In this document: piece after piece, positions 23,401 to 32,800 of the stretch
Position numbering within the stretch: the first letter of the stretch is position 1
How the letters are laid out: every line of letters starts with the position of its first letter
DNA from: Maniola hyperantus
Taxonomy: Eukaryota; Arthropoda; Insecta; Lepidoptera; Nymphalidae
DNA: 64,000 nt
Direction: 5' to 3'
Assembly (NCBI RefSeq): GCF_902806685.2
Contig: NC_048555.1
Coordinates: 4,464,001 to 4,528,000 of the forward strand
Notes under the pieces: model-generated
Databases searched by the model: none
What the model was told of the DNA's origin: nothing
The model's input: only the letters and a program-made list of their open reading frames with translations
Made by a program: the position numbers and the translations under genes

Positions 23401-24770
23401 AATTGACTTTATTATCATAATATAATTTCATATGGTGTAGATACATTTTACATCTACTGTAGTTTTCTGGTTAAAAAAAAAAAAAAAAAAAAACTTTAAT
23501 AGCTACTGATAATAATTTAGCACTTTGTAGGTAACACTGACAAAGGCATCTTGTTTCTTAAGAATTAAGCTTAGAAGCTTAGAAGTTATGATCTTCAGAT
23601 ACAAGAAAGAAAGAAAGAAAACTAGTTTATTCATTTTATGCCTAAGGTACAAACAAACTTAAAATTAATGTTTATTAGGTAGTAGTTAGTAGAAAATAAG
23701 AAGTACTTAATAAATTATTAATTTTAAAATGAGTTCTTGCACCCACTTGGCACAGGATGAAATGGCCCCAGCTCAGCATGAATGCTGCAGGTTTTAAAAA
23801 TAAAACCTGAGCACTGGTATTCTGCCAGGACCAAATAGAATGACTTGCACGTGCACAAGAAGGTTATTTACCTAAATTTCTCAGGGCTCTCTGGTGAAGG
23901 TTGGTCTGGCTTTGGGCCAATGTTTTGGCTTGTTGGTGGAAGTTGTGACGGTGGAATGGTGTGTGCTTGTACCTTACAAAAACAATATTATTTTAAAACA
24001 AAGATACCAAAATGTATCTAAGTTTATAAAAGGAAAAGGTGACTGACTGACTGATCTATCAATGCACAGCTCAAACTACTAGACGGATCGGGCTGAAGTT
24101 TGGCAAGCAGATAGCTATTATGTCGTAGGCATCCGCTAAGAAAGGATTTTTGAAAATGCGACCCCTAAGGGGGTGAAATTGGGGTTTGAAATTGGTGTAG
24201 TCCACGTGGACGAAGTCGCGAGCACAAGCTAGTTCATTTATAATGTCAAAAATATAGCTATACAGGGCATTAATCTGAAAAATCATAACCCTTCCTTTTG
24301 GCTTTGCTGTAGTAAGGTAAAAAGAGCACAGCAGTTTATTAAACCCATTATTATCAATTTCTATGCAACCCATGTACCATTGCATGTCAAGATAAAATTA
24401 GTCCACCATGTAGCTTTGACAGTTCTATGATAATTCTAATTTCTAGATCTATAGCCAGATACTTAGCTATAATGTATGTCATACTGCATTAATTGTATGT
24501 GCTTTGCTTATTTATCTGAGGTTTTATAATATTTTTGCTCAATACGATAATTATACACCTCTACGTGGGTACTCGGCGGCTTTAAACAGTTGTCATTTTT
24601 CTACTTACCACTTCTGCGATCTTGGGAACCGGTGGATTTGGCGTTGGAGCCACTGGAGTTGATGATACAAAATTGGGTAATTCTGTGGGCGGTGCGACAT
24701 TCGACAATAGGTTCCCACTGGTTGCAATCGTAGGGGCCGCAGGTATCTTACTTTTTCTATCGTTATTCAT
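15993..24770 (-). CDS. PRRC1: PRRC1 orthologue (proline-rich and coiled-coil-containing protein 1)
   Basis: Eight exons: 24770-24609, 23972-23872, 22956-22838, 21077-20931, 20479-20377, 18211-18041, 17241-17051 and 16118-15993, about 372 codons. All phases agree except inside exon 7. Family landmarks match human PRRC1 in order: a Pro-rich N terminus (TPVAPTPNPPVPK), WMKGAV...SSVDSMITTLDPQM, SGGDMIVVVASDKETKV, SYAAAYAAAKQRI, then SQATPVP and STGVSRREILLLAAKSIAGS. The C-terminal half corresponds to an ITPase-like fold. In mammals the protein is linked to ER exit sites/COPII and PKA; a role here is inferred by orthology. Exon 3 ends with a weak donor (GTATTT) and without splicing would stop four codons on. 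Exon 7 has five Ts at 17219-17223 (minus strand) where the family frame needs four, so the literal sequence shifts frame after WYDLAL. The gene is head to head with the sorting nexin gene. Confidence 0.9.
16282..16446 (+). repeat. SINE-A, tRNA-Phe-derived
   Basis: Head GCCTCAATAGCTCAACGGGT (box A), anticodon-loop equivalent CTGAAAA (GAA, Phe) and box B GGTCGACGGTTCAAACCC, then a family tail with GTTGGAGAGGAAAGGGGAAT and TTTAACATGGCTAATATTC. It is inverted within PRRC1 intron 7. The 3' CCA-proximal stem does not pair properly, so it is a SINE, not a tRNA gene. Confidence 0.85.
16745..17037 (+). mobile_element. RTE-like LINE 3' fragment
   Basis: An open frame reads KWQWAGQIARTTDRRWGPKV, then EWRPCNGRRSVGRPPTRWTD and VAGSRW. 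This is the typical end of lepidopteran endonuclease-reverse transcriptase proteins. The rest of the element is missing (5' truncation), and a CATCATCATCATCATC run flanks it. Lies in PRRC1 intron 7. Confidence 0.75.
17398..17429. repeat. CT dinucleotide microsatellite
   Basis: About 15 CT units in PRRC1 intron 6. Confidence 0.95.
17660..17975 (+). repeat. SINE-C with tRNA-like head
   Basis: Head with box A-like CTAGCGCAGTGTTAAGCGCT and box B-like GGGTTCGATTCCCAGC, then GTCTGGTTTCAGCCGTGGCT and the SINE-C body. A 40-base block (AAGCCACAAGCTATTTAGCG...) is duplicated near 17840-17900. Confidence 0.8.
18371..18600 (+). repeat. GTCY-family element, CAAACATACAAACATC subtype
   Basis: CTAGCTGATGCCCGCGACTT to TTTATAATATTAGTAGGA, with the microsatellite position occupied by ACATACAAACATCC repeats. 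Lies in PRRC1 intron 5. Confidence 0.85.
19650..19803 (+). repeat. SINE-A copy
   Basis: Same head and tail as 16282-16446, with a few substitutions (for example AAACCAAAAGGTC in place of AAACCGAAAGGTC). Confidence 0.85.
19850..20067 (-). repeat. GTCY-family element with GTCT microsatellite
   Basis: CCATACTAATATTATAAATG, GTGTGTCTGTCTGTCTGTCT, GCTTTTCACGGC, TTTTGACGAAATTTGGTACA, then CGTACGAAGTCGCGGGCATC and AGCTAGT. Six GTCT-like units are present. Confidence 0.9.
20527..20757 (+). repeat. Family G dispersed repeat
   Basis: Starts ATATATATAAAGGAAAAGCT, contains GATCGGGCTGAAATTTGGCA and ends at GTCCACGCGGTTGAGGTC. Lies in the intron between PRRC1 exons 4 and 5, about 50 bp from exon 5. Confidence 0.8.
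21428..21535 (+). repeat. MITE family E, shortened
   Basis: ATAGTACGCGACAGGTCGAG at one end and CCCATTGCCATCTCGACCTG at the other, with most of the GC-rich core deleted. Confidence 0.7.
22027..22470 (+). repeat. Family H dispersed repeat, near complete
   Basis: Begins AAAACCGGCCAAGTGCGAGT, includes ACATTTTGCACGATAATTC, CGGTTTTCAGATTTTTCCCC and a CAGACAGACAGACA run, and ends TTTGAGGTACGGAACCCTAA. A reverse copy is at 62228-62606. No coding capacity. Confidence 0.85.
23198..23370. repeat. MITE family F, full palindrome
   Basis: Terminal inverted repeats: TACAGTACGCGGCCGAAAGT at the left and its inverse ACTTTCGGCCGCGTACTGTA at the right. Inside are the paired words GTACATCGACCTTT and CGCTCTACAAA. 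Non-coding. Lies in the PRRC1 intron between exons 2 and 3. Confidence 0.85.
23472..23492. repeat. Poly(A) run of about 21 bases
   Basis: Uninterrupted A run, possibly the tail of a lost retroelement. Confidence 0.8.
23600..23872 (-). repeat. Possible LINE 3' UTR fragment
   Basis: GAAAGAAAGAAAG followed by AGTTTATTCATTTTATGCC and CATGAATGCTGCAGG. This pattern is typical of the tail of minus-strand non-LTR elements. No protein remnant seen, so the call is tentative. Confidence 0.3.
24024..24235 (+). repeat. Family G dispersed repeat
   Basis: TTTATAAAAGGAAAAGGTGA through CGGATCGGGCTGAAGTTTGG to GTCCACGTGGACGAAGTCGC and AAGCTAGTT. Lies in PRRC1 intron 1. Confidence 0.8.
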
Positions 24771-25413
24771 TATTAAACCTAAAAACACGTTTTTAAACAG
24801 TAATATAGATTCTTAATTTTCTGAACCTAAAGCATATTTAAAGTTTTAACACACTTTAGCTAGGTATTAGTATAACCAACACTACTGTTCTTTCTAAAAA
24901 ACTATTTATAAACTAGACAATAAAATAAAATGCCATTAATTCAAAGAGAAAATCACCAGAAAATATTGAAAAATAAATCAAGTACTTGTTGTGACAGTTT
25001 GGTATTGACCAATTGACAAAATGTCAAATCTTGACAGCTGACAGTTGTTTACGTGTACAAATTGTTCGGGATAAATATTATAAGATTGAGACTGAGAAGA
25101 AAATCTGTTTTTATGTAACTAGGTACTAAACAAAATCACATTCAACAAAATTAGTTTTTCTTTACTACCGAAAGCATACTAATTACTAAATGTATTTCAA
25201 AAATTATTTGTATAAACTCTGTGCATCTGCATGTAATGAACTAGTGTTTCCCCTTTTAGGGATTTCGCCATATTTAAGGGGGAAACGACTAATATACGGC
25301 TTGGTTCTTTTTGTTTACAAGTATTTATTTAGGTTATTGCGGGTAAAATTGAACTTTAGATGAAGTAACTAACTACCCTGCTTTATACCCACCCAATATA
25401 TATTTTGTATTTT

Positions 25414-26548
25414 AAAGAGGTTCGAAACGTCAAGCGGCTTGACGTCAAGCACGTAGATTTGTTTTGCTTGATGCGGCCATCAAGCAGCTTGATGCGCCCG
25501 TCAAGCAGCAAGAGGCATTTTTCTCATTTCGTACGTGATTGTCGTAATTAGTCCAAAAGCGGTAAAAAAAGTGATTCTTATCAATATACAACGGTGATTT
25601 TATTTTCCAGAGTTCTGGGTCTGGCGTCTCGATATAGTGAAATAAGTAATAATAAAAACTCTTTTTTTTTTTTTTTTTTTTAATAGATATAGCGAGCAAG
25701 CGAGCAGGCGGGTCACCTGATGTTAAGTGATTACCGCCGCCCATGAACATTTGCAGCACCAGAGGAGCCGCCGATGCGTTGCCGGCCTTTTAGGAATTTG
25801 TTGGTCCGCCCCTTGAATAACCCCATGTTATAATCTAGAGGGAACACCGCCGATGGGAGTTGGTTCCACAGTTTGCACGTGCGTGGAAAGAAGGATCTGG
25901 CGCAGCGGACGGTCAAAGTGCACCAGACACCCAGATGGTGAGGGTGAAATTCCTTACGGTGGCGCGCGGTGCGGTTGTAGAAAAAAGAGGGTGGAATGAG
26001 GTCAAAAAGCTCTTCAGAGCACTCCCCATTATACAGGCGATAGAACACGCATAGAGAGCTAACGTCTCTGCGGTGCTCCAGGCTTTCCAACGAGCCGGTT
26101 AGTTTGGGATCGTCCACAAGTCGAACAGCCCGCCTTTGGATCCGATCAAATGGAAGAAGTTGGTACTGGGGTGCTCCAGCCCAAAGGTGGGAGCAGTACT
26201 CCATGTGAGGGCGGACTTGCGCCTTATAGAGTAGGAGCCTATGCTCGGGCGCGAAGTACCGCTTTGCTCGGTTGAGCACCCCAAGCTTTTTGGAGGCTAA
26301 TTTGGCCTTGCTTCTTTTCCACTCCATTGTTCGCTAAGCTATAATTTTCGCTGCTGTCGTATAACAAAGAGTCGACCTCCACCATGTCTGACGTGTGAAT
26401 GAGCTATGCTTGATCAAGCCAACGTGAACGTCGCGTCAAACAAAAAATATTAAAATCGCATCAATCAAAACGGTCAAAATGCTTGACTAAAGCAAAAATC
26501 TACGTGCTTGATGTCATGCCGCTGGGCCGTCTCGGAGCCTCTTTAGAC
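25414..26548. mobile_element. DNA transposon remnant with terminal inverted repeats, host of a nested LINE
   Basis: The left end (25414-25475) reads AAAGAGGTTCGAAACG, then CAAGCACGTAGATTTG. The right end reads, inverted, AAAGAGGCTCCGAGACG, then CAAGCACGTAGATTTTTG. The arms of about 55 bp match imperfectly and enclose a reverse-transcriptase fragment at 25656-26335. It fills more than half of the spacer between the PRRC1 and sorting nexin start codons. Confidence 0.6.
25656..26335 (-). mobile_element. 5'-truncated jockey-type LINE, reverse transcriptase C terminus
   Basis: An open frame of 198 codons (26327-25731) reads LLYKAQVRPHMEYCSHLWAG, then RIQRRAVRLVDDP, LCVFYRLYNGECSEEL and RSFFPRTCKLWNQLP. 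These words mark the end of the ORF2 protein of jockey-like elements. The plus-strand T run at 25662-25681 is its poly(A) tail. Only the last part of ORF2 and the tail remain, as expected from incomplete target-primed reverse transcription. The frame is still open, so the insertion is not very old. Confidence 0.8.
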
Positions 26549-26892
26549 TTATCATGCTCAAAAAGGCTAAAAAGCGGGAAAAAGTTTTCGTAGGGAAATA
26601 TTAATAGTTAATTGTGCCTGTGCGGTATTTTAAATTTTTGGGGTAATTTAGGATAAATTTGTACAGAAACTAGGTTAAAATGAAATTCGTTAGTGAGAAC
26701 ACTGAATGAACCGTTGTATTTGTCCATCTCTTTTTAATCTGTCATTTGCGTTGAAAATTGAAAAGCTAATGAAATGGAATGTCATTTGTCATCATCGTAA
26801 ATCGTTTCGGTAAAGATAACTCGCCGTTTTCAGGAAAGTGGCATTAATACTTTTAACTGCTTGCTGTAGAAACTCAAATAACACAATATACA
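26549..26892 (+). other. 5' flank and probable 5' UTR of the sorting nexin gene
   Basis: AT-rich, without repeats that I recognise. No TATA box at a convincing position; housekeeping genes often lack one. The transcription start cannot be placed from sequence alone. Confidence 0.35.
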
Positions 26893-29800
26893 ATGTCGGA
26901 GGAGGTCGATGCACCGTTCAGCACCGTAGAGATCAACAATGAAGGCAGGGAGGAGGAAGATCTTTTCGCTTCAGCGGTCCAGGTATCTTAGAATTTGTTT
27001 TAATTACGCTTGCACTCATCCGGCAACGATCAGGGGCGTCAACGACCCTAACGTGACGCCCCTTTCTATAACATAAAACGCCGTTTCAAACAATCGTATA
27101 CGTCCTTGATAAAGCATTAAATTCGTGGTGAAAATGATACCAATAAGTACTAATAATTATCCGATAATTTGATTAACATAAACAAGTCACAATACACGTA
27201 TTTTGTTTATCTCTGACTCTTTGCACTTGCGAGTTATTGAAACCTGTTTGTCTAGTTACCTTGGCATTTTTTTTTATTTCACTGCACCTGTATTATCATA
27301 TTGATTTTCCGTTCAATGCACTTGATATTACACTTGTTTTAGCTTATAAGATTTTCCAAATCAAGCCAAGCATAATATGGTCAGTCTTATTTATTTCAGA
27401 TGTTGTAGGTAGTACAAGCTTCAATTTGAAGTCTTTCAGCATTGAACCTATTCATGCATTATTCTATCCCTGAATGTGTTGCTGATCGCAAATCTCGAGA
27501 ACAGCTGAACCAATTTCGCTAATTCTTTTTTTATAAGTATAAGTTTATATAAGTATTCCTTGAAGTATGAGGATGGTTGTTACGGAGAGAAAAATTTAAA
27601 ATATTTAAAAAAATTAAAGAATCAACTGTTATAAGTTCGCCGGGTCAGCTAGTTAATTATAAAAGAGTAGATATGAAGTTATAATTAATGCAACAAACTT
27701 AGTGCTACTAAGTTTGTCTGTAGGACTATTGCATCTGTATATTAAGTGGCCAGTCAATGAGTACAAGTTGTACAATATACTAACACAAGCTAATTGGTAC
27801 ACAAAACATAAATTAATCTCAATTGTCAGGATGAAAAAGAGTGCTGTCATAGATAATTTTACTATAGAAAAGGGACTACAGGATATTCAACTACATAGAA
27901 TATTATATTGTTGTAGGAAGTCAGCCTTGATCCTGAAGTGAATGGTGGACATGAAGATATGGAGAAGTCCAATATGGGAGACATATCTATATCTTCTCCA
28001 GCTACTATCGGCAGCCCTATCATGGAAGAGGTAAAACGAAATATATTTTTTGAAAATACTCCTTTTTCCTTGTGCTGTAAAAACATTGTTATTGGGAAGG
28101 TTGATAGCCTATCTTTTGGCCTTCAAAGTCCACATGTTAATATAACACATTTAAAAATGCCTGCATAAAATTTTGTAAACACAATAAATTAGTCACAGTT
28201 TGAACAATGAGTTAAACTGAGACAGTTTTTATTCAATCTATTAATATTGCAGTGGTAATATTAACACACAATAGCAATTCATACATTTATATGTGTGACA
28301 GTGATATTATCACTTTCCACAGTCATATTATCTACTTTTGTATATTATATTGACTTACTGGTTTCATCCATATTAATATTATAAATGCGAAACTTTGTCT
28401 GTCTCTCTGTCTGCTAGCCTTTCACGGCCCTTTCAACTGATTTTGACAAAATTTAGTAATGTAGAAGGACATTCACTTGGCAAGGCAAGTGAATGTCCTT
28501 GACACACACGGCTACTTTTTATCCCGGAAAATCAAAGAGTTCCCACGCGATTTTTATAAACCTAAGTCCACGCGGACGAAGTCGCGGGCATCATCCAGTA
28601 TGCCATATACCATTCATCCGATTGCGTTCACACTTTGTACAGTTATTGTTGGAACTTGCGTATCATCAACGTATAATTGGTGGCGCGGGAGGCGTTCATA
28701 CAAAGACGCATTAAACACATGCTAGGCATTAGCCACAAACGTTAATTTATACTCATGATATCAGTAGGTTTTGTATTGTAAACTCAATTACTACCGTTAC
28801 ATAATATGTACGTGACCATCGCGTGAATATGCTATTCAAGTACCTAATATTATCGATGTATTTACGTGATAAGGTCTGTAAAGGTTCTGGCCTTGGCTAT
28901 TTACCATCCTAGCAGCGAAGCCGTCCATCAAGCGAGCTAGCATTCCTATACTATACCCAGCAGAAACTTATTAGGGGGTTTGTATTAACTAATAGGTACG
29001 CCCCTCCAGGTTAACATACTAACATCTAAAAAAACGACAGCAGAATTCTACTGCACTGCAACAACAACTGAAATATTAGATGATGCCCGCGACTACGTCG
29101 GCGTGTGGTTTAGGTTTTTAGAAAATCCCCTGAAGAAATCTTATATCCTTCCAGGGAATGCAAGCTAACTCTGTACCAAATTTCGTCAAAATCAGTTTCA
29201 AGCTGGCAAGAAATATTGTACATTGACCTTTAGAATGAGATTTTGGCTTTATAGAGTGTTGCCTCTGTCATCTACATATGTGACGTTTTCTCGGTCTCAA
29301 CGATAGAGAACGCTCTACGAAATCTTTTTTTAAAGGTCGATGTACAATATTTCCTGCTGGGTATTGTAGACAGCTGAGCCATGAAAAACCAGAAGACTTT
29401 GACGCTCTGTCACGGCGTAACTGACGCCACAGACGCTCGATTCGAAAGTCCACCTTTAGTCTCAGCTAATTCGACGCCTCTTGTTCCGCTGACTCTGCCG
29501 CAATGCGTATTAAACAGTATATCCTGTAAAACCTGTCATTATTTATTACAGATAGCCACTGAGCGCGCGAACAACATAATCATAACCGTCACAGAGCCAC
29601 AAAAGATCGGAGAGGGCATGAGTTCTTACGTCGCTTACAGGGTGATAACTAAAACCAACATGCCCATATTCAGTAGGCATGAGTTCGCCGTACTTAGACG
29701 CTTCTCCGATTTCCTAGGTCTTCATGAAAAGTTAATTGAAAAATATCTGCGATCGGGCAGAATTATTCCTCCTGCGCCCGAAAAGAGTATTGTTGGTAAG

Positions 29801-32800
29801 TTGGACTACAGTACGCGTCACGAAAGTTGAATAGTTGGTAATTATTATTGAACGTTGATTATTTGGGGTGCAAAAATAACTGTGATCTTAAACTTGCGCA
29901 GTGTGTCATTTATCGATTTATTTGGTAAAGTGAAGTGAATGGTTTCCATCGTTTTCACAAAAAAAAGAATCTTTAACTGAGGTATAATTGCTAAATAGTT
30001 TTTCCTCGGGGCTTAAATCAAAGTTATGATTTTATCAGTTATCACATTGCATTGCAAATTTTACGTCAACCGTCATACTTCTCGCACTGCGTAGCTGCTT
30101 AGGTATCTTCTCAGTTAAACCTAGTATTTTTTTTTCAGGAACAACAAAGTTAAAAATGACTTCAACACCCTCTACGGAGAGTGCAAATGGCACTAACTCG
30201 TCCGCAAGTGTTCAGTCGCAGTTTGTAGAACGTCGTCGTGCGGCGCTCGAGCGGTTCCTGAATCGCGTCGCGCAACACCCTGTGCTGTGTATCGACCCGG
30301 ATTTCAGAGACTTTTTAGAATCCGGTAAGAAATAGCGTGAAATACATGTTGAATAAACTTCCAAAATCCTTAAAACATGCTTAACTAAAAGCCATTTCGC
30401 ATGAAATAAAATCATTTTTGTCAATCAAATTAATAAAATTATTAACCTTTTTTTTCTTTTAATCAAAGTGAAATATGGAATATGGCTTGCATATTTATAA
30501 AAAAGCTATTTTAAGATAAATATTTTTTATACATCTATGTAAGTATAAATAATTAATTATGGAACCATGTGTGTTGCATTTTATCCTTGGGTTTTCCTGT
30601 TTATAATATAAATAAAAACTAGTATAACCTTCTTACATATTTTTATGTAAATAACCTAGCACATATCTAACATACCAGACAATAATATATTCTTAAATAG
30701 CAGTTAATGTGTCCAACTTCTCATTATACACTGTAATATGTTCAGACAAATGTATGAAAAAAATAAAAAGTTTTATTATTGGGATCTGAATCTCTTATAA
30801 TCCCTTTGCTGGCTCACTACTAAGCATGGGTCTCCTCTCAGAATGTGAAGGGTTTGGCCATAGTGCACCACACTGACCAAGTGTGAATTGGAAAACTTCA
30901 CACACATTTGAGAACATTATGGAGAACTCTCAGGTAAACAGGTTTCCTCACAATGTGTTTTTCATCGTTAGAACAAATTTTATTTAATTGCTTAAAAGTT
31001 AAAACCACACATGACTTCGAAAACTTAGAGGTGCGTGCGCAGGATCGAACACCCGACTTCCTGAATAGGAGGCCGACGTCCTAACCACTAGGCTATCACC
31101 ACTTGAACCTATTATTGACCCCCTCTTTACTATGCTTAATTACAGATACTGAATTACCAAAAGCAACAAGTACCTCGGCGTTAAGTGGTGCGGGAATGTT
31201 GCGTCTATTCAACAAAGTGGGAGAGACTGTCAACAAAATCACATATAGAATGGATGAATCAGACCCAGTAAGTAATTTGCCAGTAATTGTGTATCGCATA
31301 TCATAACCCACAAGCACGCACTCACGCATACTCTCACACGCATTCTTTCTCTCGCTCCCACACACAAACACACACCCACACACAGAGACACACACACTCA
31401 CACATTCACACACACATGCATGTTGTGAATCACCTACTAGGTATTTTTACTAGTTAATTGACATTTATTTCATATTATTATATTGTAAAGCTTGCTTAAA
31501 TTATTTGGTCTCTTCAAACATACTGTTATAAATTTATAATTAATAACTATTTAAGTAATCTGTTAAACAAAATTGTAATCCTATTTGGCCTTATTTTCAG
31601 TCTGATATTATGTAAAATTATATTGTCTGTATAAACGAATAAAATAAAATAAAATCATCATATCAACCTGCTGACATTCTCTGTTGAACATAGGCTTATG
31701 ATAAGCTAGTGTAGAAAGAATATTGAGATGTTTTGTATATACATTCCACATAAAATATAAAATGTAAAAAAATGGTTTTATTTAGAAGGAAGATACTTAG
31801 ACACCGACAAATTAATGTGACAGATTTTAGTAGTACACTGTTTCTACATTAAACAAAATTTTCAGTGGTTTGAAGAACGCTGTGCGCGCATAGAGTCCCT
31901 AGAAAATGGTCTCCGTCGCTTATGCGGGGCCTGCGAAGCATTGGCGACTGAGAGGCGCGAGCTGGCAACGCGCGCTCACGACGCCGCTCGCTCTATCGCC
32001 GCGGCGGCTGCGGCCGACCCGCACGCGCCGCTATCGCGCGCTCTGTCGCACCTATCTGATCTGCACGAGAAGGTAATACTGATAGGTAGAGCTGAAACCC
32101 GTATGCTACTGACGTAGGGCGTGAGCTGGCAACGCGCGCGCACAACGCCGCTCGCTCTATCGCCGTGGCGGCTGCGGCCGACCCGCACGCGCCGCTGTCG
32201 CGCGCTCTGTCGCACCTATCTGATCTACATGGGAAGGTAATACTGATAGGTAGAGTTGGCACCCGTATGCTACTGATGTAGAGCGCGAGCTAGCAACACG
32301 CGTGCACGACGCGCAAAAGTAAGGAGCACCAAAAGATACGACATCCGCACTGCACGAGAGACGGTTAAGACTGACATTTTGGTCGCAATGTGAACTTGCC
32401 CCTAGGTCCGTTATCTGCGACCAACGACGTGCGGTATCTTACTCCCCTATTAGTTCGTGCCCCTGAACAGAATTTGGTTATTCAAAACAGTTTTACAAAT
32501 GCCAAAACTTTGAAAAAAAAAAACATGAACCCATATTATTGTTTTCACTTCACTTAAGGTATTATTTTTTTACAGATTGAACACTTGAGAAATGAACAAG
32601 CGAACACCGACTTTTACGTCCTGACTGAACATATCAAAGACTACCTCGGGCTTATCGGCGCTATCAAAGATGTTTTCCATGAAAGAGTTAAGGTAAACTA
32701 TCCAATATTCGGCCATTTATACTATTTATACCAACTATTTATATTACTATTACTATATTTAAAATTGTTAAGATTTTTTATTTTATTCATCTTTTTTAGG

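Noticed and set aside
31976..32262. Minus-strand genes in the GC-rich tract
   Set aside because: They are antisense shadows of sorting nexin exon 6 and its duplicate.
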